Of a stretch of 64,000 nt of DNA, positions 16,615 to 24,873 are shown piece by piece. Location: positions 2,418,001 to 2,482,000 of the forward strand of contig NZ_OZ245754.1 of assembly GCF_965227365.1 (NCBI RefSeq), in the 5' to 3' direction. The first letter of the stretch is position 1. Every line of letters starts with the position of its first letter. Position numbers and translations under genes: made by a program. The notes under the pieces are model-generated. The model made no database searches. It was given only the letters and a program-made list of their open reading frames with translations, and was not told the origin of the DNA. Source of the DNA: Hwanghaeella sp965227365 (GTDB taxonomy: Bacteria > Pseudomonadota > Alphaproteobacteria > UBA8366 > Aestuariispiraceae).

Positions 16615-17310
16615 ATGGCCCTTACCGGCGACGCCTTTCTGGCCATCTGGCACGACATCGAGCCATCGGGTCAGACCGAATACATGGAATGGCATACGCG
16701 CGAGCATATGCCGGAACGACTTTCCATTCCCGGCTTCACGGTCGGAAAGCGCCTGATCAACCATAGCATCTCCCGCTATCGTTACGGAACGATCTATAGC
16801 GGCGAAACGGTCGAGGTTTTTCGCTCGCCCGCCTATCTGGAGCGACTCAACAACCCGACAGACTGGAGCAACAAGGTCCAGCCGACCTTCCGTAACTTCC
16901 TGCGCGTGGCCTGTGATCGGATCGCTTCGGCCGGCGTCGGCGAAGGCGGCGCAATGGCAACGATACGGCTGGATTTTCAGGACGGCGCCGGCGCCGATGA
17001 CGTCAAGGCCGGCGCCCAGGCATTGGTTGACGATCTGCTCGGCGTCACGGCGGCCTGCGGCGTGCATCTCGGCCTGGCCCGGACAGAGGTGTCAGGGGTC
17101 AAGACGCGGGAGACCGAACTGCGCCCGGACATGAAGGAGAAGGAATTCGATGCCCTGGTCCTGATCGAAGGCAGCGGCTTGCCGGAATTGGAAGCCTCGG
17201 TCCCGCTCTATCTGCAGGCGATCGCCGACAGCAGTTGCGGACTCGGTGATCCGGCGGTGATCGTCTACAACCTCGCCTATCAGCTGACGGCCGAGGATAT
17301 GGGGCAATGA
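16615..17310 (+). CDS. Hypothetical protein with a dimeric alpha-beta-barrel look
   Basis: 231 residues, soluble, no signal peptide. The N-terminal half (FLAIWHDIEPSG, EYMEWHTREHMPERLSIPGF) resembles ferredoxin-like dimeric alpha-beta-barrel proteins (EthD/antibiotic-monooxygenase-like), where the WHTREHMPER segment forms part of the active-site pocket. The second half may repeat the fold (FDALVLIEGSG). It has a perfect AGGAGG ribosome-binding site, and its stop overlaps the next gene (ATGA), so it is a full member of the operon. Function unknown; isomerase, lyase or substrate-shielding roles are all possible. Confidence 0.7.
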   Translation: MALTGDAFLAIWHDIEPSGQTEYMEWHTREHMPERLSIPGFTVGKRLINHSISRYRYGTIYSGETVEVFRSPAYLERLNNPTDWSNKVQPTFRNFLRVACDRIASAGVGEGGAMATIRLDFQDGAGADDVKAGAQALVDDLLGVTAACGVHLGLARTEVSGVKTRETELRPDMKEKEFDALVLIEGSGLPELEASVPLYLQAIADSSCGLGDPAVIVYNLAYQLTAEDMGQ

Positions 17311-18203
17311 AAGTTCTGGTGACGGGCGGCGCCGGGTTCCTCGGCGCCTGGGTCATAGACCGGTTCCAGAAAAGCGGCGCCGAGGTCCGCGTCCTGGATA
17401 TGAAGGACGACCGAACCGTCGCCCGCAAGATCATGGGGACGGAAGCCGAGGACCTGGACTGGCGGGTGGCGGATATCCGCGACGGCGATGCGGTGAAGGC
17501 GGCGGCGGAGGGTTGCGATTCCATCGCCCATCTGGCCGCTCTGCTGACGCCCGATTGCGCCGCGAACCCCGTCCTGGGCGCACAGGTCCTGTTGATCGGT
17601 ACCCTGAACGTGTTCCAAGCGGCCAAGGCACATGGCATGAAGTCGGTTGCCTATGCCAGTAGCGGCGCTGTCTTCGGCGGCGATGACGGTGTTCATCCCT
17701 ATCCGGTGACGCACTATGCCGCCTTCAAACTGGCCTGCGAAGGGGCTGCTCGTGCCTATTGGCAGGAAGCCGGGATCGCCAGCGTGGGCTTCCGCCCCGC
17801 CGTGATTTATGGCCCGTTCCGGGAAACCGGCATGACCGCGGGACCGTCGCTTGCCTGCCGCGCGGCGGCCAGCGGTGACTCCTATCATCTGGGCTATTCG
17901 GGCGCGGCGGACATGATTTTCGTCGACGATGTCGCCGCCGCCTTCCATGCGGCCGCGACCCATTCGTTCGAAGGCGCCCATGCATTGAACCTGAAGGGCG
18001 AGGTTGCGGATGTCGCGGATATAGCCGCTGCGATCAATGCGCTGGCCCCGGCGACGACGGTCACCTGGAAAGGCGATCCCATCCCGATGCATCCCGAATT
18101 GGCGGACAGCCCTCTGGAAACGCTTCTCGGCGCACTGCCCCGAACCTCGCTGCGTGACGGATTGGCAAAAACCATAGAGTATTATCGGCAGCATTCCGGG
18201 TAG
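17307..18203 (+). CDS. NAD-dependent epimerase/dehydratase family protein
   Basis: A 298-residue extended short-chain dehydrogenase. The N-terminal NAD motif VTGGAGFLGAWV starts at residue 5, followed by IAHLAALLTPD and YASSGAVFGGDD. The conserved lysine appears in HYAAFKLACEGAARAYW (Tyr/Lys catalytic pair, YxxxK), then GFRPAVIYGPFRETG. It acts on an NDP-sugar or a free sugar derivative; in this operon context a free sugar lactone or sugar acid is as likely as a nucleotide sugar. Its ATG overlaps the previous stop. It is followed after 83 bases by the AEC transporter. Confidence 0.87.
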   Translation: MKVLVTGGAGFLGAWVIDRFQKSGAEVRVLDMKDDRTVARKIMGTEAEDLDWRVADIRDGDAVKAAAEGCDSIAHLAALLTPDCAANPVLGAQVLLIGTLNVFQAAKAHGMKSVAYASSGAVFGGDDGVHPYPVTHYAAFKLACEGAARAYWQEAGIASVGFRPAVIYGPFRETGMTAGPSLACRAAASGDSYHLGYSGAADMIFVDDVAAAFHAAATHSFEGAHALNLKGEVADVADIAAAINALAPATTVTWKGDPIPMHPELADSPLETLLGALPRTSLRDGLAKTIEYYRQHSG

Positions 18204-18286
18204 GCATTTCGGCCCGGGCAATGCCCTGAAACTAACCCAAGCGGAGGGCGAGAGGTGCGGCAGAACCACGTCGGGTCGGCAGCAGC

Positions 18287-19219
18287 ATGACGCATTTCAT
18301 CCTCTCCATCGCGCCGATCTTCCTGATGATCGTGCTGGGGCATGCCCTGCGCCGCGGCGGCATCCCCAATGTCGATTTCTGGAACATGAACGACAAGCTG
18401 GTCTATTGGGTCCTGATGCCGGCCCTGCTGTTCTACAAGACCTCGACCATCGAACTGTCGCTGCATTTCATCGGATCCTATGCTTCCGTCCTGGTCGGAG
18501 CCTTCGCGGCAGCAGCCATTGTCGGAACGGGCCTCTCAAAACTGGCCGGCCTGCCCAACCCGGTGACCAGTTCCGTCCTGCAGGGTTCCGCCAGACATAA
18601 TACCTTCGTCGCGCTCGCCATCGCCGAGCGGGTCTATGGCACCGAGGGCCTCGCGGTCGCCGCGCTCGCCACCTCCATCCTGATCCCGGTCACCAATATC
18701 ACCATGGTCTCGGCCATGGTCACCCTGCACCGGAAATCGGGGGAAACGGGGTATCTGAAGCCGATCCTGCGCGACCTCGGGCGCAATCCCCTGATTTTGT
18801 CGGTCCTGCTCGGCCTGCTTGTGAATATCGGCGGTATCGGCCCCATTCCGGTCCTGCACGAAACACTGGGCATTCTGGGCGCGGCGGCGCTGCCCATCGT
18901 GTTGATGTGCGTCGGCGCGAATATCCGGTTGCGGGCGATGCAGACATCCACCCTTCCCGTCCTGTTCTCGGTCATCGGTAAGATGGTGGTCTTTCCGGTC
19001 ATGATCGTGGTGCTGTCGATAGCGCTCGGCCTGTCGACTTTGGAGACGACCGTCGCCCTGCTGTTCGGCGCCGCCCCGACCGCATCCTCCGCCTACACGC
19101 TGGCCCGTCAGATGGGCGGCGACGCGCCGCTCATGGCTGCAATCGTGACCATCCAGACAGGACTTTCCTTCCTGACCCTGCCGTTCACCGTCTATCTGGT
19201 GGAACGTTACTTCACCTGA
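18287..19219 (+). CDS. AEC family (auxin efflux carrier-like) transporter
   Basis: A 310-residue inner-membrane protein with about ten hydrophobic helices in two five-helix halves. The first helix IAPIFLMIVLGHALRRGG, the LVYWVLMPALLFYK segment and the crossover helix ATSILIPVTNITMVSA are typical of the AEC/BASS-like fold, which usually carries organic acids such as malate or malonate. It lies last in the IclR-controlled cluster, so it is probably the carrier for the substrate or product of that pathway. Its stop is five bases from the convergent rhodanese stop, leaving no room for a separate terminator. Confidence 0.87.
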   Translation: MTHFILSIAPIFLMIVLGHALRRGGIPNVDFWNMNDKLVYWVLMPALLFYKTSTIELSLHFIGSYASVLVGAFAAAAIVGTGLSKLAGLPNPVTSSVLQGSARHNTFVALAIAERVYGTEGLAVAALATSILIPVTNITMVSAMVTLHRKSGETGYLKPILRDLGRNPLILSVLLGLLVNIGGIGPIPVLHETLGILGAAALPIVLMCVGANIRLRAMQTSTLPVLFSVIGKMVVFPVMIVVLSIALGLSTLETTVALLFGAAPTASSAYTLARQMGGDAPLMAAIVTIQTGLSFLTLPFTVYLVERYFT

Positions 19220-19224
19220 CGCGG

Positions 19225-19608
19225 TTATTCCTTCGTCGCAACCTCGCCATCCGCTGCGACCCAGCCTTTGAATCCTTCGGTGATATGGGCGACCTTCGGT
19301 AGACCCATCTCCTGCACGACCAGGGTAGAGAGCGCCGACCGCCAGCCGCTGGCACAGTAGAGGACGAAGGTCTTGTCCGCCTGAAACTGAGGCTTCGCAT
19401 AAGGGCTTTCCGGATCGACCCAAAATTCCAACATGCCGCGAGGGCAATGGAAGGCGCCGGGGATCATGCCGTCGCGCTGCAGTTCCCGCACATCTCGCAG
19501 ATCGACGAACTGGATATCCTCGCGGCCGAGCATTTCCTTCGCTTCCGATGCCGATATGCAGCGGATCTTCTCGTTCGCGTCGGCGACCATGTCCTTTACG
19601 CGTTTCAT
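19225..19608 (-). CDS. Rhodanese-like domain protein
   Basis: A single-domain rhodanese of about 127 residues. It contains IQFVDLRDVRELQRDGMIPG, then FVLYCASGWRSALS, where the Cys of the CASGWR loop is the persulfide-forming residue of sulfurtransferases. The frame opens at 19641, but the ATG at 19608 follows AAGGATCAGGG and gives MKRVKDMVADA as a natural N-terminus. It diverges from hemN across a short region with a perfect FNR-type box, so it may be co-induced under low oxygen. The sulfur acceptor is unknown. Confidence 0.85.
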   Translation of the reverse strand: MKRVKDMVADANEKIRCISASEAKEMLGREDIQFVDLRDVRELQRDGMIPGAFHCPRGMLEFWVDPESPYAKPQFQADKTFVLYCASGWRSALSTLVVQEMGLPKVAHITEGFKGWVAADGEVATKE

Positions 19609-19689
19609 CCCTGATCCTTTCCAACCTGGTTGCCTGTCCAAGCCCAGCCTAGGCCATCAGAACAGGCACGGTCCATGCCCCCTTCCGGC

Positions 19690-19703
19690 TTGATCCTGAT
19701 CAA
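19690..19703. promoter_or_regulatory. FNR/FixK/Dnr-type box upstream of hemN
   Basis: TTGATCCTGATCAA is an exact match to the FNR-family consensus TTGAT-N4-ATCAA. It lies 72 bases before the hemN ATG and 81 before the rhodanese ATG, in the divergent intergenic region. Activation of the oxygen-independent coproporphyrinogen enzyme by FNR/ANR/FixK proteins under oxygen limitation is established in many proteobacteria. Here the match is seen directly; the regulation is inferred. Confidence 0.85.
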
Positions 19704-19775
19704 CGACAGGACCGATTGCAGGTGAGAGCATTACAACAATAAATCAAAGTCTTACCTGGGTATGGAGACGGTTGT

Positions 19776-21125
19776 ATGCCACCTGTTTTTCAGAAATACG
19801 CGTCCATGGCGGTGCCGCGCTATACAAGTTATCCGACTGCCCCGCATTTTGACGCGGGGATCGGTGCACGCGGTTATGCCGGATGGCTGGAATCGCTGAA
19901 CCCGGCCGAGCCGGTTTCACTTTATCTGCATGTGCCGTTCTGCCGGAAGCTGTGCTGGTATTGCGGCTGCAACATGAAACTCGCCTCCCGCTACGAACCG
20001 GTTGCGGATTATGTCGAGACGCTGATCCGGGAATTGCAACTGGTGGCGGACCACCTGCCCGGCCGGGTCGGTCTGTCACATTTGCATTTCGGCGGCGGCA
20101 CCCCGACCGCGCTGGAGCCCGACGACCTGGAACGGGTGATGGACGCGGTGCGCACTCATTTCACGGTCAATGACGGCGCGGAGCTGGCTATTGAATCCGA
20201 CCCGCGCACGCTGACCGGGGAGATGACCCGCCGGATCGGAGCCTTGGGCTTCACCCGGGCCAGCTTCGGCATCCAGGAATTCGATTCCAAGGTCCAGAAG
20301 GCGATCAACCGTATCCAACCGGCGGAAATGGTCGCCGATGCCGTCAACGGCCTGAGGCAAGCAGGTATCACCGGCATCAATTTTGACCTGATCTACGGGC
20401 TGCCGCATCAGACGGTGGATACGTTGCGTGCCACGATCGCGGCCTGCGCGGTTCTGAAGCCGGACCGATTGGCGCTGTTCGGCTATGCCCATGTTCCCTG
20501 GATGGCCAAGAAACAGCGCCTGATCGATGAAGCCGCCCTGCCCGGCGCCCAAGAGCGCATCGACCAGGCGAAGGCGGCGACGGATCTGATCCAAGCGGCG
20601 GGATACCAGGCGATCGGCCTCGACCATTTCGCCCTGCCCGATGATGCCCTGGCCATTGCCGCGCGGAACGGAACGCTGAAACGGAATTTTCAAGGCTACA
20701 CGACCGATACCGCGCAAACCCTATTGGGGGTCGGCGCCACGTCAATCGGACGCACGCCCTCCGGCTATGTTCAGAATATCGCCGAGACGGGTGCCTGGGC
20801 CCGCTCCGTCGATGCGGGAATCCTGCCGATCGCCAAGGGCCATGCCTTCCAGGGCGAAGACATCATGCGCGGCCATGTGATCGAGGAACTGATGTGCCGT
20901 GGCGGCATCGATCTCGACGCGACACTGCGCCGCTACAATGCCGCTCCCGGCAGTTTCGATGCGGAATTCGCCGATCTTGCGGAAATGGAGCGCGATGGCA
21001 TGGTCACGCTGGACGGGCATGTGCTGCGCCTGACGGAAGCAGGCAAGCCCCTGGTCCGAACCGTTGCAGCCGTTTTCGACACCTATCTGGCCACCCGTAA
21101 CGCGCGCCATTCCGTCGCCGTCTAA
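19776..21125 (+). CDS. hemN: Oxygen-independent coproporphyrinogen III oxidase
   Basis: A radical SAM enzyme that decarboxylates coproporphyrinogen III to protoporphyrinogen IX without oxygen in haem (and bacteriochlorophyll) synthesis. The 449 residues match true HemN rather than the HemW chaperone. The N-terminus is MAVPRYTSYPTAPHF, the Fe-S motif is C56-x3-C60-x2-C63 followed by Cys65 (CRKLCWYCGC, the four-Cys pattern of HemN), then HLHFGGGTPT, and a full C-terminal domain follows. The upstream FNR-type box suggests induction at low oxygen. It converges with the B12-type radical SAM gene, with four bases between stop codons. Confidence 0.95.
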   Translation: MPPVFQKYASMAVPRYTSYPTAPHFDAGIGARGYAGWLESLNPAEPVSLYLHVPFCRKLCWYCGCNMKLASRYEPVADYVETLIRELQLVADHLPGRVGLSHLHFGGGTPTALEPDDLERVMDAVRTHFTVNDGAELAIESDPRTLTGEMTRRIGALGFTRASFGIQEFDSKVQKAINRIQPAEMVADAVNGLRQAGITGINFDLIYGLPHQTVDTLRATIAACAVLKPDRLALFGYAHVPWMAKKQRLIDEAALPGAQERIDQAKAATDLIQAAGYQAIGLDHFALPDDALAIAARNGTLKRNFQGYTTDTAQTLLGVGATSIGRTPSGYVQNIAETGAWARSVDAGILPIAKGHAFQGEDIMRGHVIEELMCRGGIDLDATLRRYNAAPGSFDAEFADLAEMERDGMVTLDGHVLRLTEAGKPLVRTVAAVFDTYLATRNARHSVAV

Positions 21126-21129
21126 GGAA

Positions 21130-22653
21130 CTACACGGGTTCTTTCACGAGCCGGGTCATCCATCCCGGTTCCGTATGGTGTCGGCGCGGCAGGGTCATTT
21201 TCAGCATGTCGCGCACATTCTCCGCCGCCTCGCTGCCGAACATATCGCCGACCATGCGCTGGTAGTCCGGGCGGTCAAAATAGTCGATGAAGGCCTGATC
21301 GCGGAAGGAGAGCACCTGTTCGGCCGACAGGGCTTCGGTCGGCAGCGGCATGCATTCATAGGCGTGCTGGGAATAGCCGATCCAGCCCGGTCCGCCGGGA
21401 TCGTCCGGCAGCGGCAGGCCGGCGGCCTTGGCCTGCGCGTGCAGGGCGGATCCCGGATAGGCCATGGCGCAGTAGAAATTCGCCCATTCGGTATTGAGGT
21501 CGAGCGCAAGGTCCAGCGTTTCCCGCATACTGTCCATGGTATCGTCGGGCAGGCCGAAGATGTAGTTGCCGAGGACGGAAATGCCCTGATCCCGCGTCCT
21601 GGACACGGCCTCGGCGATATCCACATTGCCGAACCGGCCCTTCGTGACGCCGTCGCGGACATGTTTGCTGCCGGATTCGATGCCGAGACAAAGCCAGTTG
21701 AAGCCCGCCTTCTTCAATTTGCCGAGCAGTTCGGGATGCAGCGTGTCGATCCGGGCATAGGCCCAGAAATTGAGCCCGTAATCGCGATCGATCAGCGCAT
21801 CGCACAAGTCGGAGACATGGCGGCGGTTGAGCACGAACATCTCGTCCGGAATCTTGATGTGACGGACGCCGTATCGGGTCACCATTTCGTCGATCTGGGC
21901 CATCACCGTATCGACCGACCAATAGCGCATGCCAGGCCCGCCGAAAGGCGCGTTGATGCAACAGAAGGAGCATTTGAAACTGCAGCCCAGACTGGTCTGC
22001 AGGGAGGCGTAATTGTCCCGATGCGCCAGATCATTGAAGGCATGCCAGTTGTGGGCCCGGTATTTGGTCATGTCGAGCAGATCGAGCGCCTGACGCGGCA
22101 GATCGGCATCCAGGTCCGCCGCGTTGGGCGACGGCGCGCTCGCGACCACACGGTCGCCGTCCCACCGACAAAGGCCCGGCACCGACCCCAGCGCCCCCTG
22201 GCCGTGAACGAAGCAAGCAAGCAAGGCGTCCAGCGTCGCCGGCCCCTCGCCCGTGAAAACGAAATCAACCGGTTCCTCCCGCAGCGTCCGTTCCGGCAGC
22301 GCGGCGCAATGCGTGCCCATCATCGCGACCGGACGGTCGGTGAGCGCGCGCAAAGCCGTCGCCGATTTACGGGCACCCGGCATGCACTGGGTCGACGCAC
22401 TCGGTTGCTGGCCATAGACGACGAACAGGGTCAGGGCCGCGTCCAGATCCGCGGCGCGCGCTGCCGTTTGCTCATGTGTCAGACCTTCCGCCTCCGCATC
22501 CAGCAGAGAGACGGAATATCCCTTCAGCCGCGCATGCTCGGCCAACAACCCTGCCCAAACGGGAGGTTCCACCGCGGCGAGGCCTTTGCCCAGGTTCTGA
22601 TAGATTTCCATCTTCCCGGGCGGGTTGATCAGCAACAGGTCCAGTCCAGCCAT
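21130..22653 (-). CDS. Cobalamin-binding-domain radical SAM protein
   Basis: About 507 residues with an N-terminal B12-binding-type domain (LLLINPPGK, then VFTGEGPATLDALLA), a radical SAM core with the canonical CxxxCxxC motif (GCSFKCSFCC, near residue 230) and a GIESGS motif. A C-terminal region of about 130 residues follows. Proteins of this class methylate or rearrange unreactive carbons in lipids, cofactors and sugars. I cannot assign a substrate. The frame opens at 22668; ATG 22653 gives a conventional MAGLDLLLINPP start, but the choice is uncertain. It diverges from the spsF-like gene of the glycan cluster and may belong to it; the alternative is a role linked to neighbouring hemN. Confidence 0.83.
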   Translation of the reverse strand: MAGLDLLLINPPGKMEIYQNLGKGLAAVEPPVWAGLLAEHARLKGYSVSLLDAEAEGLTHEQTAARAADLDAALTLFVVYGQQPSASTQCMPGARKSATALRALTDRPVAMMGTHCAALPERTLREEPVDFVFTGEGPATLDALLACFVHGQGALGSVPGLCRWDGDRVVASAPSPNAADLDADLPRQALDLLDMTKYRAHNWHAFNDLAHRDNYASLQTSLGCSFKCSFCCINAPFGGPGMRYWSVDTVMAQIDEMVTRYGVRHIKIPDEMFVLNRRHVSDLCDALIDRDYGLNFWAYARIDTLHPELLGKLKKAGFNWLCLGIESGSKHVRDGVTKGRFGNVDIAEAVSRTRDQGISVLGNYIFGLPDDTMDSMRETLDLALDLNTEWANFYCAMAYPGSALHAQAKAAGLPLPDDPGGPGWIGYSQHAYECMPLPTEALSAEQVLSFRDQAFIDYFDRPDYQRMVGDMFGSEAAENVRDMLKMTLPRRHHTEPGWMTRLVKEPV

Positions 22654-22880
22654 CGAATACTCATGCAAATGACAAAAATCACCTCGGCAATTCCGCTTGC
22701 GAAAGCCATGCCGGTTCCCCGACTTTGTCCGCTTCGCCCGTCACCGTCCAGCCAACCGACCGATTATCGCGCCCCTGGATTGGCTTTTTCCGGTCGTTGG
22801 GCTAACGCTTGGTTCAGGAATTGCATCGAAACACGCGTTTGTTTTCAACAGGATTGACCCAGGAGCGACCCGGCGCATCG

Positions 22881-23624
22881 ATGAAGACCGTCTGTATTTC
22901 CCAAGCGCGTTTGGGCTCCAGCCGGCTGCCCGGCAAGGTGCTGCTGCCGATCCACGGCCAACCGATGTTGTTCTATCATCTGCGCCGCCTGCAATTGGCG
23001 GCGGAAGTTGACGCCGTCGCCGTCGCCACCACCCATCTGATGGAAGATGATGCAATCGAGCTATTCGCGGCGTCGCTCGGCGTGTCATGCCACCGCGGAC
23101 CGGTCGAGGATGTGCTGACCCGATTCTTCGAATGCGCGGCGCGGCATGATCCCGATATCGTCGTGCGTGTAACCGCGGATTGCCCGTTGATCGACCCCGC
23201 CCTGGTGGATTACGCGGTTCGCGCGCTGAAGGACGCCCCGCCGGAGATCCAATACATGAATCTCAGTCTCTCCCATTTTCCACGTGGGGTGGATGTGGAG
23301 GTCATGCGTTTCGCGGCCCTGGCCGTAGCTTTCGAGGAGGCAGAGGACCCCTATGAACGGGAACATGTGACGCCCCTCCTCTATCGCCATCCGGACCGGT
23401 TCGGCTGGCGGCAATTGGAGACCGACACGCCGGCGGCGCAATACCGCCTGTGCGTCGACGAACAAAGCGACCTGGACCTGATCGCCGAATTGCTGGACCG
23501 TCTCCCCGATGGCAGACTCGACTTCTCCTGGCGGGACGCCGTCCGCCTCATGGAGGAAGAGCCGGCACTCGCCGAAATCAATGCCGGTGTCGCGCAGAAA
23601 CCTTCCCGCCGAACAGGCGGATGA
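22881..23624 (+). CDS. SpsF-like cytidylyltransferase / glycosyltransferase family protein
   Basis: A 247-residue protein of the SpsF/CMP-KDO-synthetase-like nucleotidyltransferase fold. The start ISQARLGSSRLPGKVLLPI is the classic nucleotide-binding loop (R-x-x-S-x-R-L-P-x-K) of the cytidylyltransferases. VVRVTADCPLIDP carries the metal-binding Asp, and EREHVTPLLYRHPDRF is shared with SpsF proteins. Such proteins activate an acidic or modified sugar with CTP in surface polysaccharide synthesis. The frame is open upstream to 22809; ATG 22881 is the natural start. It begins a plus-strand run (spsF-like, DegT-like, epimerase, hddC, glycosyltransferase). Confidence 0.85.
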   Translation: MKTVCISQARLGSSRLPGKVLLPIHGQPMLFYHLRRLQLAAEVDAVAVATTHLMEDDAIELFAASLGVSCHRGPVEDVLTRFFECAARHDPDIVVRVTADCPLIDPALVDYAVRALKDAPPEIQYMNLSLSHFPRGVDVEVMRFAALAVAFEEAEDPYEREHVTPLLYRHPDRFGWRQLETDTPAAQYRLCVDEQSDLDLIAELLDRLPDGRLDFSWRDAVRLMEEEPALAEINAGVAQKPSRRTGG

Positions 23625-23670
23625 CATGCAAGTATCGTTACTTTTTCTTGCCTAGCCGGAGTTCCATACC

Positions 23671-24852
23671 ATGACCGAACCTTTTGCCCTGGCCGCGACC
23701 AGTTGGGACCAGCGGGAAATCGACGCCATGCAGGCAGTGATCGACAGCGGCATGTTCACCATGGGCGAAAAGGTGAAGGCGTTCGAACAGGCTTTCGCGG
23801 CCCATTTCGGCATGGACCACGCGATCATGACAAATTCGGGGTCCTCGGCGAACCTCGTCTCCACCGCGGCGCTGTCCTTCCGCAAGCAGGGCCCTGCCCT
23901 TGCCCCGGGCGACGAAGTGATCGTTCCCGCCATTTCCTGGACCACGACCTATACGCCGCTGCAGCAATACGGGCTGAAAACGCGTTTCGTGGATGTGGAA
24001 CTGGACACCCTGAACGTCGACATGGCCAAGCTGGTAGACGCGATCACGCCCAAGACGAAAATGATCATGGCGGTCAGCATCCTGGGCAATCCCGCGGCAC
24101 TCGGCCAAATGCGGGACTTGGCGGATGCACGCGGATTGATCTTCATGGAAGACAATTGCGAAAGCCTCGACGCGGAAATCGCCGGCCGGAAGACCGGCAC
24201 CTTCGGCGACATTTCGACGGCGAGTTTCTTCTTCTCGCACCACATCTCGACCATGGAAGGCGGGATGATCATGACAAACGATCGGGAATTGGCCCATCTC
24301 TGCCGGGCGCTGAGGGCGCATGGCTGGACCCGCGACCTTCCCGACGACAATGAATTGGTGACGCGTGGCGATGACGACCTATTCGAGGCCTATCGCTTCA
24401 TCCTGCCCGGCTACAACGTCCGGCCCCTTGAGTTCAGCGGCGCGGTCGGTCTGGTGCAGTTGGACAAACTACCGGAGATGACGGCCCAACGCCGCAGGAA
24501 CTGGGATCTGTTCAAATCGCTTTTCGAAGGCGACGAACGCTTCATCATCCAACGGGAAAAGGAGGGACGGTCTTCCGCCTTCAGCTTCACAGTGATCCTG
24601 AACCCGTCGATGGATCTGGATCGAAAGCGGATCTTCGACGCGCTGACGGAAAACCGGATCGGTTTCCGCATCATCACTGGCGGCTGTTATCCCCGGCATG
24701 CGGTGATCCGGCATTTCGATCACAGTTGCCATGACGATTTACCAAACGCGAATATTGCCCATGACCGGGGATTCTTTGTAGGCAATCATCCATTGGACCT
24801 GACCGACCAGATCCATCGCCTGCGCGAAGTTCTGGACCGGGCGGCGGGATAG
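23671..24852 (+). CDS. DegT/DnrJ/EryC1/StrS-fold PLP enzyme, probable sugar 3-dehydratase
   Basis: A 393-residue aspartate-aminotransferase-fold protein of the sugar aminotransferase family: TNSGSSANLVSTAAL near residue 54, DEVIVPAISWTTT, MEDNCESLDAE with the pyridine-binding Asp161. In ordinary family members the PLP Schiff-base Lys lies in a segment like SFxxxKN. Here it reads SFFFSHHISTMEGG, with His190 in the Lys position. That is the signature of the PMP-dependent dehydratases ColD (GDP-4-keto-6-deoxymannose 3-dehydratase) and E1/RfbH. I therefore predict removal of the C3 hydroxyl from a keto-sugar nucleotide rather than amination. It is 46 bases after the spsF-like gene and 21 before the epimerase. 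Confidence 0.85.
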   Translation: MTEPFALAATSWDQREIDAMQAVIDSGMFTMGEKVKAFEQAFAAHFGMDHAIMTNSGSSANLVSTAALSFRKQGPALAPGDEVIVPAISWTTTYTPLQQYGLKTRFVDVELDTLNVDMAKLVDAITPKTKMIMAVSILGNPAALGQMRDLADARGLIFMEDNCESLDAEIAGRKTGTFGDISTASFFFSHHISTMEGGMIMTNDRELAHLCRALRAHGWTRDLPDDNELVTRGDDDLFEAYRFILPGYNVRPLEFSGAVGLVQLDKLPEMTAQRRRNWDLFKSLFEGDERFIIQREKEGRSSAFSFTVILNPSMDLDRKRIFDALTENRIGFRIITGGCYPRHAVIRHFDHSCHDDLPNANIAHDRGFFVGNHPLDLTDQIHRLREVLDRAAG

Positions 24853-24873
24853 AGTCGAACAGACAAAGGCAAG

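Noticed and set aside
21064..22857. A 597-codon plus-strand frame opposite the radical SAM gene at 21130
   Set aside because: Antisense shadow; the minus-strand frame carries the CxxxCxxC and B12-type motifs.
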